In this document: positions 15,649-25,122 of the stretch, piece by piece | Layout of the letters: each line of letters opens with the position of its first letter | Position numbering within the stretch: position 1 is the first letter of the stretch | DNA from: Flavobacterium tructae | GTDB taxonomy: Bacteria > Bacteroidota > Bacteroidia > Flavobacteriales > Flavobacteriaceae | Assembly (NCBI RefSeq): GCF_002217475.1 | Contig: NZ_MUHH01000020.1 | Coordinates: 1 to 63,219 of the forward strand | DNA length: 63,219 nucleotides | Direction: 5' to 3' | The notes under the pieces: model-generated | Told to the model about the DNA's origin: nothing | What the model saw: the letters and a program-made list of their open reading frames with translations, nothing else | Database searches by the model: none | Program-made: the position numbers and the translations under genes

Positions 15649-16830
15649 ATGGCAAGGGCAATTGTACACATGGATCTGGATACTTTTTTTGTATCCTGTG
15701 AAAGGTTAACCAACTCACAATTAAAAGGATTACCTCTAATTATTGGAGGTGGTGATCGTGGCGTTGTTGCCTCTTGTTCTTATGAAGCCCGTAAATTTGG
15801 AGTCCGTTCTGCTATGCCCATTCGTATGGCATTAAAACTCTGTCCTGATGCAAAAGTAATGAAAGGCGATATGGAGTTGTATTCGCAATTATCCCATGAT
15901 GTTACACAAATTCTTCAGGAAAAAGCGCCTGTTTTAGAAAAAGCGAGTATCGATGAATTTTATCTCGACATTACCGGAATGGATAAATTTCACGGTAGTT
16001 ATAAATGGACCAATGAGCTGGCCCAATCTGTAATGAAAGAAACCGGACTGCCTATTAGTTTTTCATTATCGATTAATAAAACGGTTTCTAAAATTGCAAC
16101 CGGAGAAGGCAAACCGGTAGGGAATCTTGAAATTCAGGAACAGAATGTACAGGACTTTTTAAATCCTTTATCGATTCAGAAAATTCCAATGGTCGGAGCA
16201 GTTACTTTTCAGCTTTTGTCCAGAATTGGCGTTCGCAAAATTCAGACGCTGGCCGAAATGCCTGCCGAGGTGCTACAGCAAATGATTGGCAAAAACGGTC
16301 TGGAGCTCTGGAAAAAAGCACACGGAATCGACCACACTCCCGTTGAACCTTATACGGAAAGAAAATCAATATCTACCGAAACCACTTTTTCTCAGGATAC
16401 GATTGACATTGCAAAACTCAAAAGAATACTTTTAGGAATGGTCGAAAAACTGGCTTTCCAGCTTCGCGCCGAACAATGGCTGACCTCAACCATTACGGTC
16501 AAAATACGTTACGCTAATTTTGATACCGAGACCAAACAATCTAAAATTGCCTATACCTCAGCAGATCATATTCTGACCAAAAATGTAACCGAATTATTTG
16601 ATAAGGTCTACCAACGCCGAATGCGGCTTCGCTTAATTGGCATTCGCTTTAGCGGACTCGTACGCGGAACTTATCAAATTGATCTTTTTGAAGATACTCA
16701 GGAAATGCTATCACTCTACGCCGCTATGGACCAAATAAAAAACCGTTATGGCTATGATGCTGTAATGCGTTGCGCAGGAGCCCATTTTAAACCCAATACT
16801 AAAGACGAAATTTTAAAACGTACCAAATAA
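15649..16830 (+). CDS. dinB: Y-family translesion DNA polymerase (DinB/Pol IV type)
   Basis: This 393-residue polymerase copies damaged templates with low fidelity. Catalytic acidic residues are Asp9 in HMDLDTFF and Asp102-Glu103 in SIDEFYLDITG. Thumb and little-finger domains follow, and a clamp-binding sequence QIDLF lies near the C terminus. The ATG at 15649 (MARAIVHMDLD) is chosen over the 15604 frame start, which lies inside the divergent promoter. Its stop overlaps the next ATG by one base (TAATG), implying translational coupling to the DnaE2-type polymerase. It could alternatively be placed in an ImuB-like branch, but the complete active site supports an active DinB. Confidence 0.93.
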   Translation: MARAIVHMDLDTFFVSCERLTNSQLKGLPLIIGGGDRGVVASCSYEARKFGVRSAMPIRMALKLCPDAKVMKGDMELYSQLSHDVTQILQEKAPVLEKASIDEFYLDITGMDKFHGSYKWTNELAQSVMKETGLPISFSLSINKTVSKIATGEGKPVGNLEIQEQNVQDFLNPLSIQKIPMVGAVTFQLLSRIGVRKIQTLAEMPAEVLQQMIGKNGLELWKKAHGIDHTPVEPYTERKSISTETTFSQDTIDIAKLKRILLGMVEKLAFQLRAEQWLTSTITVKIRYANFDTETKQSKIAYTSADHILTKNVTELFDKVYQRRMRLRLIGIRFSGLVRGTYQIDLFEDTQEMLSLYAAMDQIKNRYGYDAVMRCAGAHFKPNTKDEILKRTK

Positions 16831-19800
16831 TGTATCTTAATTGTCATTCCTTCCATTCATTACGTTATGGCACAATTCCGCTTAAAGAATTGGTTGACCA
16901 GGCTGTTTCTTGTGGGATAAAAGCAATGGCGCTTACAGATATCAATACTATTACCGGAATTTATGATTTTATAAAAGCCTGTCAGGAAAAAGGAATTAAA
17001 CCCTTAGTGGGAATGGAATTTCGATGCCGTCATCAATTCAGATATATTGGTCTGGCACAAAATGCAGAAGGTTTGAGCGAAATGAACTGCTTCTTAACCC
17101 ATCATAATTTCAGCGGAGAAGTTTTGCCTTCAATTGCACCTGAATTTAAATCCGTTTTCGTGATTTATACTTTAGAAAATGCTCCGGGAGTTCTTCGCGA
17201 AAATGAATTCATCGGGATTCGTCCTGAAGAAGTTTCCAGACTTCTTACATCCGAACACAAAAATAAAATAGATCAGATGGTCGTTTTACAGCCTGTTACT
17301 TTTAGGACTAAAACAGAACACAATCTGCATAAAATTCTCCGGGCAATTGATACTAATGTTATTCTATCTAAACTAACTGAATCTGATTATTGTAAAGCTT
17401 CTGAAATTCTGCAATCCTTGGAATCTCTTTTGCCTTTTTATGAAAAATATCCTGAAATTATATCCAACACTCAGCAAATCATTGATTCCTGTAATTTTGA
17501 ATATGATTTTGGAGTTCCGAAAAACAAGAAATTCTATACAAATAGCCGTCAGGAAGATTTAGAAAAACTGACTGATTTGGCTTGGAAAGGATTCAAAAAC
17601 CGTTATGAAGACGAGAATCAGGAAGCCAAAAAACGCGTCGAAAAAGAACTGAAAGTTATTGATGAATTAGAATTCAGCGGCTATTTCTTAATCACCTGGG
17701 ACATTATTCAATACAGCAACAGTCAGGGGTTTATGCATATCGGCCGCGGAAGCGGTGCCAACAGCATTATTGCCTATTGTCTCGGAATCACCGATATCTG
17801 CCCTATTGAACTGGATTTATACTTTGAACGTTTTTTAAACCTCAACCGCAAAACTCCTCCCGATTTTGATATTGACTGGAGCTGGCAGGAACGCAATATA
17901 ATTCTGGAATATATCTTCGGAAAATACGGCAAAGATCATGTGGCTTTTTGCGGTACCAATGTCGAATTTAAATACCGTTCTATTTATAGAGAAGTGGGAA
18001 AAGTATTTGGTCTTCCGAAAGAAGAACTGGATATGCTGGCTAAAAATCCCGAAGAACTTCACGAAACCAATAAAATTGTAAAACAGGTTCAGTATTATGG
18101 TCAGATGCTCAGCAAATACCCCAATCAACGCAGTATGCACGCCTGTGGTATTTTGATTTCCGAAGAACCAATTACGAATTATACACCATTAGAAATGCCT
18201 CCAAAAGGCTTTCCTATCGTGCTTTTCGACATGCACATTGCCGAAGAGATTGGTTTCGAAAAATTCGATATTTTAAGTCAGCGTGGTATTGGTCATATTG
18301 ATGACAGTGTAAAACTCATCGAGAAAAACAGAGGGATAAAAGTCGATATTCGCAATACTTCGATTTCTAAAGACGAGGCTTTATGCAACATTTATCTGGC
18401 TCAGGGTCGCACTATTGGCTGTTTTTATATCGAAAGCCCTGCCATGCGTGGTTTACTACGCCGGCTGAACTGCGACAATTATAAAATTCTGATAGCCGCT
18501 TCCTCTATCATTCGCCCTGGTGTAGCACAATCCGGAATGATGAAAGAATATATTTTTCGCCATAATAACCCCAATCAGTTTCAGTATTTCCATGACGTTT
18601 TTAAGGAACAGCTTGGCGAAACTTACGGCATTATGGTCTATCAGGAAGATGTGATCAAAATCGCACAACATTATGGAGGGCTGCCCGCTGCAGATGGTGA
18701 TATCCTGCGTAGAGCGATGTCCGGAAAAGGAAGATCCCTTGAAGCCTTGCAAAAAGTAAAAGACAACTTTTTTGCCTGCTGTGCTCAAAAAGGACATCCC
18801 GAAATACTGAGTCAGGAGATCTACCGTCAGATTGAATCTTTTGCGGGATATTCGTTTTGCAAGGCACATTCGGCTTCTTATGCGGTAGAAAGTTATCAGA
18901 GCTTGTTCCTGAAAGTTTATTATCCTGTAGAATTTATGACGGCGGTCATCAACAATCAGGGCGGATTTTACCGAACCGAGGTTTACGTACACGAAGCACG
19001 TATGTCAGGCGGAAGCATACACAACCCCTGCGTGAATAAAAGTGAATATCAGACTACTTTATACGGCACAGACATTTATCTTGGCTTTATGCATGTGCAG
19101 AGTCTGGAATCCAAAACAGCTCATTTGATCGAATCAGAGCGGGAGAAAAATGGTGATTTTCTTTCATTGGAGGATTTTATCAACAGAATTCCTATCGGGA
19201 TTGAAAACATGAAAATTCTAATTTTTATAGATGCTTTTCGTTTTACAGGAAAAACCAAAAATCAGCTTTTAGTTGTTGCCAGTTTGCTTTTGAACAATTT
19301 CAAACCTGAAAACAGAAATCTGAGGCTGATACAGGAACCAGTAAAAGAATACAAACTCCCAACTTTGGAACGTTCTTTATATGAAGATGCCTTTGATGAG
19401 ATTGAGCTCCTGAGTTTTCCTGTTTCCTGTACTGTTTTTGATCTTTTGCAAACTAAATACCGAGGTGATATCATGGCCAGAGATTTAACAGCCTGTCATA
19501 AAAAACAGGTTCGTATGCTTGCTTATCTGATTTCAAGAAAACAGGTTCCAACCAAAAAAGGAACCATGTATTTTGGCACCTGGATCGATCATGAAGGTAC
19601 TTATTTTGACACCGCACATTTTCCGGACAGTCTCGCAAACTATCCTTTTCAGGGTGGTGGTTGCTATCTTTTGCTAGGAAATGTCGAAGTCGATTATCAT
19701 TTTCCAACCATTACCATAACCAAAATGGCTAAAATGCCTTTTATTCCCGATCCGCGTTATATGGACGCCAAAGATCAGTTTAAAACACAGCGCCAGATTA

Positions 19801-19883
19801 AGGAAGATGTCAGTCCAACACATCGGGAGCCTTATCCGCAAGGACATGAAATTAATTTACCCCGACACCGAATGAAGTTTTAG
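16830..19883 (+). CDS. dnaE2: Error-prone DNA polymerase III alpha subunit (DnaE2-like)
   Basis: A C-family polymerase of 1017 residues, shorter than replicative DnaE (about 1160 or more). An N-terminal PHP domain begins CHSFHSLRYGTIPLKELVDQ. The palm catalytic aspartates are in PPDFDIDWSW and the third in FEKFDILSQRGIGHID. The fingers carry FCKAHSASYAVESYQSLFLK, and a C-terminal OB-like region follows. Coupling to dinB by a 1-nt overlap and to a LexA-like repressor marks it as the damage-induced, mutagenic paralogue rather than the replicase. It has no obvious C-terminal clamp motif, so DinB (QIDLF) may recruit the pair. Confidence 0.9.
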   Translation: MYLNCHSFHSLRYGTIPLKELVDQAVSCGIKAMALTDINTITGIYDFIKACQEKGIKPLVGMEFRCRHQFRYIGLAQNAEGLSEMNCFLTHHNFSGEVLPSIAPEFKSVFVIYTLENAPGVLRENEFIGIRPEEVSRLLTSEHKNKIDQMVVLQPVTFRTKTEHNLHKILRAIDTNVILSKLTESDYCKASEILQSLESLLPFYEKYPEIISNTQQIIDSCNFEYDFGVPKNKKFYTNSRQEDLEKLTDLAWKGFKNRYEDENQEAKKRVEKELKVIDELEFSGYFLITWDIIQYSNSQGFMHIGRGSGANSIIAYCLGITDICPIELDLYFERFLNLNRKTPPDFDIDWSWQERNIILEYIFGKYGKDHVAFCGTNVEFKYRSIYREVGKVFGLPKEELDMLAKNPEELHETNKIVKQVQYYGQMLSKYPNQRSMHACGILISEEPITNYTPLEMPPKGFPIVLFDMHIAEEIGFEKFDILSQRGIGHIDDSVKLIEKNRGIKVDIRNTSISKDEALCNIYLAQGRTIGCFYIESPAMRGLLRRLNCDNYKILIAASSIIRPGVAQSGMMKEYIFRHNNPNQFQYFHDVFKEQLGETYGIMVYQEDVIKIAQHYGGLPAADGDILRRAMSGKGRSLEALQKVKDNFFACCAQKGHPEILSQEIYRQIESFAGYSFCKAHSASYAVESYQSLFLKVYYPVEFMTAVINNQGGFYRTEVYVHEARMSGGSIHNPCVNKSEYQTTLYGTDIYLGFMHVQSLESKTAHLIESEREKNGDFLSLEDFINRIPIGIENMKILIFIDAFRFTGKTKNQLLVVASLLLNNFKPENRNLRLIQEPVKEYKLPTLERSLYEDAFDEIELLSFPVSCTVFDLLQTKYRGDIMARDLTACHKKQVRMLAYLISRKQVPTKKGTMYFGTWIDHEGTYFDTAHFPDSLANYPFQGGGCYLLLGNVEVDYHFPTITITKMAKMPFIPDPRYMDAKDQFKTQRQIKEDVSPTHREPYPQGHEINLPRHRMKF

Positions 19884-19961
19884 TTTTCAATCGCAGTCGA
19901 CACCGTTTTCAGCCAAATAAACAGTCCTTAAAAAAGTGTACACTGAGACTGAAAACTAAAA
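19878..19961 (+). terminator. Long inverted repeat after dnaE2
   Basis: TTTTAGTTTTCA (19878-19889, overlapping the stop codon) is exactly complementary to TGAAAACTAAAA (19950-19961). Additional inner pairing (GTGTACACT, CAGTC) is possible. It could end the dinB-dnaE2 message or be another word-type spacer repeat. Confidence 0.45.
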
Positions 19962-19966
19962 AGAAA

Positions 19967-19974
19967 TAAGTTTG
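19967..19974 (+). promoter_or_regulatory. Candidate -7 element before the exonuclease gene
   Basis: TAAGTTTG matches TAnnTTTG and lies 16 nt ahead of the ATG at 19991. No good -33 was found. It hints that the exonuclease gene can be transcribed on its own. Confidence 0.35.
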
Positions 19975-19990
19975 ACCTTATACAAATAAG

Positions 19991-21379
19991 ATGAAAAAGC
20001 AGGAATATGCCATAGTCGATATTGAAACCACAGGTGGTAACGCCAGTGGCAGCTGCATTACAGAAATTGCCATTGTCATTCACGACGGCAAAAAAGTAAT
20101 GGAACGCTTTGAGACGCTCGTAAATCCGCAGAAGGAAATACCGCTTCCCATTTTTGCCTTAACGGGTATTAATAATGAAATGGTAGCCAATGCTCCTATT
20201 TTTGATGATATTGCCGAAAAAGTAATGGAATTGCTAAACGACCGGATCTTTGTTGCTCATAATGTCAATTTCGATTATTCGTTTGTTCGCCACCAGCTTG
20301 AGGCATCCGGATTCAAATGGACAGCCAGAAAGTTATGTACCGTTCGCGCAGCCAGAAAAATCAGACCGGGTTTCGCCTCCTATAGTTTAGGAAAACTTTG
20401 CAATTCGCTCGACATCCCTTTAGAAAACAGGCATCGCGCCGGAGGCGACGCAGAAGCTACTGCTATATTGTTTTCGCGATTACTCGAATGGGACGATGAA
20501 GGTCATATCGAACAAATGATCAAAAACACGGCACAGGATCAGCGCTTACCTCCTAACCTTCCTCCAGAAGATTTTAATAATTTACCGGAAAAACCAGGGG
20601 TATATTATTTTTATAATGAGGTAAAAAAAGTAATCTACGTGGGAAAAGCGGTTAATATAAAAAAACGTGTTGCTTCTCATTTCAGCGGCCACAATATCAA
20701 TCCGCAAAGACAACATTTCTTACGGGATATTTATTCCATTTCCTATGAAGTTTGTGGCAACGAGTTGATGGCACTTCTGTTGGAATGTACTGAAATCAAA
20801 CATCTTTGGCCTACTTACAATAGAGCTTTAAAGCGATTTGAACCAAAATTTGGATTGTATCAATATGAAGCCCGTAATGGATATAAGTATCTGGCTATCG
20901 GGAAACTCAATAAATTTCAGTCGTGTATTGAGCACTTCAGTAGTTTACACGAAGCAACAAATATACTGCGGGGTTTAGCAGAACGATTTGAAATTGATTA
21001 TAGATTTTGCAAATATTCAAAAGCTGAAGAAGGAGAGCTATTTCAAAATAATGATATCACAGATTTGCCGGATACCTTCCTCCACAATGAGCAAGTCGAC
21101 AATGCTATTGATTTTTTACAAAGTAACAGGCCCACTTTTGCCATTATAGAAAAAGGAAGAACAGCGCACGAACGCAGTTGCATTTGGATAGAAAACGGTC
21201 ATTTTTATGGTATGGGATATATTCCGTTAGATGTTGCGATTACGGATCCTTCAGAAGTAAAAAATTATGCAACGCCTTATAAAAGCAATCAATACATTGA
21301 ACAGTTGATTTTTGCCTATGCAGAGAAGAATCCCCGAAAAGTTTTTTTCAACAAAAATTTGCTGACATCAAGAATATAA
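19991..21379 (+). CDS. DEDDh exonuclease fused to GIY-YIG nuclease
   Basis: This 462-residue protein joins two nucleases. Residues 5-165 form a DnaQ-like 3'-5' exonuclease with Asp10, Glu12, Asp95, His148 and Asp153 (DIETTGG, NVNFDYSF, HRAGGDAEA). Residues about 198-280 form a UvrC/Cho-type GIY-YIG endonuclease (GVYYFY at 203, YVGK at 216, Arg226). The remaining C-terminal 180 residues are not recognised. The architecture matches the epsilon-like/Cho fusion family seen beside repair polymerases. It lies 107 bp after the DnaE2-type polymerase and may proofread or nick at lesions; the exact role is unknown. Confidence 0.88.
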   Translation: MKKQEYAIVDIETTGGNASGSCITEIAIVIHDGKKVMERFETLVNPQKEIPLPIFALTGINNEMVANAPIFDDIAEKVMELLNDRIFVAHNVNFDYSFVRHQLEASGFKWTARKLCTVRAARKIRPGFASYSLGKLCNSLDIPLENRHRAGGDAEATAILFSRLLEWDDEGHIEQMIKNTAQDQRLPPNLPPEDFNNLPEKPGVYYFYNEVKKVIYVGKAVNIKKRVASHFSGHNINPQRQHFLRDIYSISYEVCGNELMALLLECTEIKHLWPTYNRALKRFEPKFGLYQYEARNGYKYLAIGKLNKFQSCIEHFSSLHEATNILRGLAERFEIDYRFCKYSKAEEGELFQNNDITDLPDTFLHNEQVDNAIDFLQSNRPTFAIIEKGRTAHERSCIWIENGHFYGMGYIPLDVAITDPSEVKNYATPYKSNQYIEQLIFAYAEKNPRKVFFNKNLLTSRI

Positions 21380-21427
21380 AACGAATCTAATTTTAAAAAT
21401 AGAGCTATAAACTTAACGTATTGACTT

Positions 21428-22054
21428 ATGACACTATTTAGCGATACCGAATTATTTGCCACAGGTTTGAAAGGAAAAAAAATATTTGATTTGCCTGATG
21501 CAGAACTTATTTTGATCGACAACTTTTTTACCAAAGAAGAATCCGATCGTTTTTATGAAAAAATACTTCATCAAACGAAATGGAGAGAATATGAAATGGA
21601 AATGTATGATAAAATTGTTACAGCACCCCGAATGATTTCATGGTACGAAGATAAAGATAATGTTGGAGCAGATCCAAATGGTCCTGACTGGACTTATGAA
21701 TTATTAACGATCAGAGGCCGTGTCGAAAGAGAAACCCAGCTTGAATTTAATAGCCTCCTGCTTAATTTATATCGAAATGGCAATGATGGTGTTTCCTGGC
21801 ACAGTGACAAAGAACATAACTCCGGCCCAGACCCCATTATTGCTTCGGTCACTTTTGGAGAAACCCGAATGTTCCGATTGCGTCATAAATTCCGGAAAGA
21901 AATCCCACAGGTGGAGATTCCGCTTCATCATGGTTCCTTTCTGTTAATGTCAGGAACGACCAATAGTTTTTGGCAACATCAGGTTCCAAAAACGGCACGA
22001 GATGTTTTACCAAGAATCAACTTAACCTTTAGAAGAACGAACAGAAAAAGCTGA
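21428..22054 (+). CDS. alkB: AlkB-family alpha-ketoglutarate-dependent dioxygenase
   Basis: AlkB homologues repair 1-methyladenine and 3-methylcytosine by oxidative demethylation. The 208-residue protein shows the iron triad His125-x-Asp127 (WHSDKE) and His184 (FWQHQVPK). The 2-oxoglutarate-binding arginines are Arg196 and Arg202 in RINLTFRRT. The layout is closest to the ALKBH2/3-like branch. It follows the nuclease gene by 48 bp on the same strand, extending the DNA-damage theme. Confidence 0.92.
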   Translation: MTLFSDTELFATGLKGKKIFDLPDAELILIDNFFTKEESDRFYEKILHQTKWREYEMEMYDKIVTAPRMISWYEDKDNVGADPNGPDWTYELLTIRGRVERETQLEFNSLLLNLYRNGNDGVSWHSDKEHNSGPDPIIASVTFGETRMFRLRHKFRKEIPQVEIPLHHGSFLLMSGTTNSFWQHQVPKTARDVLPRINLTFRRTNRKS

Positions 22055-22191
22055 TTTTCTAAAACTTGTACTGAAATATAATAACTGAAAAGGCGTTATT
22101 TCTATTCTAAAATAGTGTAGAAAATTCCTCCTCAAAAAGTTAAAATCCTCAGTGTATGAACCTTTTACTAGGAAAACCCTATCTTTTTTAC

Positions 22192-22199
22192 TACTTTTG
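22192..22199 (+). promoter_or_regulatory. Candidate -7 promoter element for the DUF1810 gene
   Basis: TACTTTTG fits TAnnTTTG, 29 nt before the ATG at 22229, and is followed by CAACC as in many flavobacterial starts. Confidence 0.5.
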
Positions 22200-22228
22200 C
22201 AACCTTTTTTTACATATACATTACCACA

Positions 22229-22690
22229 ATGGCTTATTCAAACAATGATTTAATGCGTTTTTTAGATGCACAAAACAAACTTTATCTTACTGCTCTTTCC
22301 GAAATCAAAAAAGGGAAAAAGGAGACACACTGGATGTGGTTCATTTTCCCTCAGATAAAAGGATTGGGTAAGAGCGATACAGCAAATTATTACGCCATTA
22401 ACGATCTAAAAGAAGCAACCGAGTTCTTAGAACACCCTATTTTAGGAAAACATCTTATCGAAATTTCTGAACTGTTTTTAACTTTTAAAAGAAAATCAGC
22501 CGATGGAATTTTAGGAGATTTAGACGCCCGTAAATTACGTTCGTCTATGACGCTTTTCTCTTTGGTAGAAAATACAAATCCTGTATTTCAGGAAATTTTG
22601 GATGCTTTTTTCTCAGGAGAAACAGATCCTCTTACTTTATCTATTATTAATTCAACGATAGAATCAACTGTTGAAGCCGAAATCGCTTAA
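22229..22690 (+). CDS. DUF1810 family protein
   Basis: A 153-residue soluble protein with the DUF1810 signature HWMWFIFPQIKGLGKSDTANYYAI (about 35-58) and a second conserved block GDLDARKLRSSMTLF. No biochemical function is securely known to me. It has its own promoter candidate and is the last co-oriented gene of the DNA-damage block, followed by a terminator; any link to repair is positional only. Confidence 0.85.
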   Translation: MAYSNNDLMRFLDAQNKLYLTALSEIKKGKKETHWMWFIFPQIKGLGKSDTANYYAINDLKEATEFLEHPILGKHLIEISELFLTFKRKSADGILGDLDARKLRSSMTLFSLVENTNPVFQEILDAFFSGETDPLTLSIINSTIESTVEAEIA

Positions 22691-22725
22691 TTTACACAAG
22701 CCCGCTTCCAGGATTATTTACATTT

Positions 22726-22768
22726 AAAACACTACTTTTTGCTTTTGCGCATAAGTAGTGTTTTTTTT
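22726..22768 (+). terminator. Rho-independent terminator after DUF1810
   Basis: AAAACACTACTT and AAGTAGTGTTTTTTTT form a 12-bp stem with an eight-T tail, 36 bp past the stop codon. Confidence 0.8.
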
Positions 22769-22809
22769 ATTACTCAGGACAGAGCACCAAAAAAGAACTC
22801 TCTCAAAGA

Positions 22810-22970
22810 TTTCTGTTGCGCTCCGTTGGAGCTTTTGATCTTGCGAAATCACATGCTTTATAAATATTTTGCTCCCCTGGAACAATTTCAGAACACACCT
22901 ATCTGTAGTCTCTTTTAAGAAAAATTTCATATAAAAAAGGAGCTTCGACTTCACTCAGCCAGACTGACCA
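22810..22970. repeat. Degenerate palindrome repeat, homologous to 1930-2020
   Basis: The spacer 22691-23183 holds GCTCCGTTGGAGC (22820-22832) and GCTCCCCTGGAAC (22871-22883) followed by AATTTCAGAA, the same order as at 1930-2020. A CTTCGACTTCACTCAG remnant lies near 22943. The 76-codon minus frame here is a repeat artefact. Confidence 0.6.
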
Positions 22971-23041
22971 CATAAAAAAATCTCTTTTTTTTGCATGCAG
23001 ATCTGGCAAATTTCCGGAGACACTAAATTTTATGGCTAAAA

Positions 23042-23068
23042 AAATGCCTTGTCAAAGACAAGGCATTT
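23042..23068 (-). terminator. Terminator after the amino-acid permease gene
   Basis: AAATGCCTTGTC, loop AAA, GACAAGGCATTT is a perfect 12-bp stem. On the minus strand it runs into TTTTTTT. Confidence 0.7.
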
Positions 23069-23183
23069 ATATTTTGAAGTAAACATCAAAGTTAAAAAAT
23101 TGCAGGCACCCATTTGGTACATAAAACTTGTAAACAAACTTAACCTTTGAACCTTTGCCTCTCTGAACCTTTACAACCTTATA

Positions 23184-24596
23184 TTATTCTTCTTTCGGTT
23201 TATTCAGGTAGTACACTGGTATTCCGGTCAACATAATTAAAACTCCCCATCCACAAGTTGAGAATTTGGTAATTAATAGCGAAATACAGATTGCGCTTGC
23301 GATTACAATATACAACATAGGCAAAAACGGATATCCAAAAGCTTTGTAGGGCCTTTCAATATTTGGCATTTTTTTTCTCAAAATAAAAATACCGTAAATC
23401 GTTAAAATATAGAAAATCAATACAATGATAATTACAAAATCCAGCAGATCTCCATACTTTCCTGTCAAACACAAAGCCGAAGCCCAGAAACACTGTGCCC
23501 ACAAAGCCCATCCAGGAACACTCGACTCGTTTAAAACAGCTGCTTTTTTAAAGAAAACACCGTCTTTCGCCATCGTGTAATACACTCTCGCACCTGCCAT
23601 AATTAATCCGTTGTTGCAGGCAAAAGTCGAAATCATAATCATTATTGCTATAATCAATGTACCCATATTGCCAAAAATGTAATGTGAAGCCACTACCGCT
23701 ACTCGGTCTGATTTAGCTGTAGCAATCTCCTCAAACGGAACTACCGCCAAATACATCAAATTGGTTAGCACATAAATAATCGTTACTATAAAAGTTCCTA
23801 AAAACAAACTTAGACCTACATTTCGTTTTGGATTTTTTATTTCTCCTGCAATAAAGGTAACTCCATTCCAGGCATCACTGGAAAATAAGGACCCCACCAT
23901 TGCGGCAGAAATTCCGGTAATCAAAGTGGTTCCACTAATAGGCAGCCATGAACTGCTTTCGGCATTATAGCTACGTGTCACCCAGCCATCAGTCCAATTG
24001 GCATCCCAGATTGAAGCTTTAGCACCTAAGGTTAGACCAAAAACAATTAATCCCAACAATGACAAAATTTTGATGATGGTTAAAACGGTTTGCAGAATTT
24101 TTCCGTTTTTCACCCCTCTACTATTAATGAACGTTAATACAATAATTGTAAAAATCGAAACCAACTGAGCGGCGTTGAGTTTAAAGAAACCTAATTCATA
24201 AAGTATATTTTCATCGCTCAATGGTTCGTACAAATAAGCTGCAAATTTTGAAAAAGCAACTCCTACCGCAGCAATTGTTCCGGTCTGAATTACAGCAAAA
24301 AAGCTCCATCCGTACAAAAAGGCAATTAGTTTATTGTAAGCTTCCTTTAAATACACGTACTGTCCTCCTGCTTTTGGAAACATCGCGCTAAGTTCACCAT
24401 AACTTACTGCGGCTATAACCGTAATCAGTCCGGAGAGCAGCCAAATTAAAGTTAACCATCCTGCCGAACCTACTTGTCTGGCGATATCGGCACTCACAAT
24501 AAATATTCCTGATCCAATCATAGAACCTACCACAAGCATGGTTCCGTCTAATAATCCAAGTTCTCTTTTAAAATGTTCCTGGTCGTTTTCTTGCAT
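23184..24596 (-). CDS. APC-superfamily amino-acid permease
   Basis: A 470-residue inner-membrane transporter with about 12 hydrophobic helices. The first helix carries the substrate-binding GSMIGSGIF sequence (about 21-29) typical of amino acid-polyamine-organocation transporters, and LSAMFPKAGGQYVYLKEAY is the conserved helix-2/3 loop of the LAT-type branch. Similar flavobacterial proteins are annotated only as amino-acid permeases, and the substrate cannot be read here. It is a single gene with its own terminator. Confidence 0.9.
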   Translation of the reverse strand: MQENDQEHFKRELGLLDGTMLVVGSMIGSGIFIVSADIARQVGSAGWLTLIWLLSGLITVIAAVSYGELSAMFPKAGGQYVYLKEAYNKLIAFLYGWSFFAVIQTGTIAAVGVAFSKFAAYLYEPLSDENILYELGFFKLNAAQLVSIFTIIVLTFINSRGVKNGKILQTVLTIIKILSLLGLIVFGLTLGAKASIWDANWTDGWVTRSYNAESSSWLPISGTTLITGISAAMVGSLFSSDAWNGVTFIAGEIKNPKRNVGLSLFLGTFIVTIIYVLTNLMYLAVVPFEEIATAKSDRVAVVASHYIFGNMGTLIIAIMIMISTFACNNGLIMAGARVYYTMAKDGVFFKKAAVLNESSVPGWALWAQCFWASALCLTGKYGDLLDFVIIIVLIFYILTIYGIFILRKKMPNIERPYKAFGYPFLPMLYIVIASAICISLLITKFSTCGWGVLIMLTGIPVYYLNKPKEE

Positions 24597-25122
24597 AATT
24601 TTAGTTTTTCGGTTGGTTAAAGATATACTTTTTTCTGAAATTTAAGATTTTAGAGTGTTGATTTTAGATTCTTATTTATAGTCCTTAGACGGAGTAATCC
24701 TATTCACTAAGCGAGAAGAACTTCTTTTTAATTCATCAGAGAATTGTTAAACAAAAACTTTTCTGTTTAACCCTTTTCAGTTTGTTCTTATGTATTAAAT
24801 TTTAAAATTGTTTTCCTTTTCTTAGTCTTACTAATTTAAAATAAGAGCCTTCACAGAATACATTTTATTTATTTACAACAAAATTGGAACAAAAATTAAT
24901 TATCCCGTAAGAAAAAAACACTAATTCTAAAATTCTGTTCTTTTTTTACTAAATTTATGCATGCATAAAACAATTTTGAAAAATCAATCTTTTATTAACA
25001 ATTGTTTATTTTAAAACCGTCAAAAGACAACACTCTCAGTAACCTGATTTTTTTTAAAGGACTCCTTCAACAATAAGCGCTCTTAACAGAAAAAGCAGTA
25101 TTAACCTCCAAATCTGAAAACT
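24597..25122. promoter_or_regulatory. 526-bp AT-rich divergent spacer with a perfect 16-bp palindrome
   Basis: No gene is seen between the divergent permease and kinase genes. TTTATGCATGCATAAA at 24954-24969 is a perfect 16-bp palindrome and the only striking element; it could be an operator for either gene. No clean TAnnTTTG promoter was found. Confidence 0.4.

Noticed and set aside
22724..22954. 76-codon minus-strand frame after DUF1810
   Set aside because: It covers a terminator and a palindrome repeat; no family resemblance.
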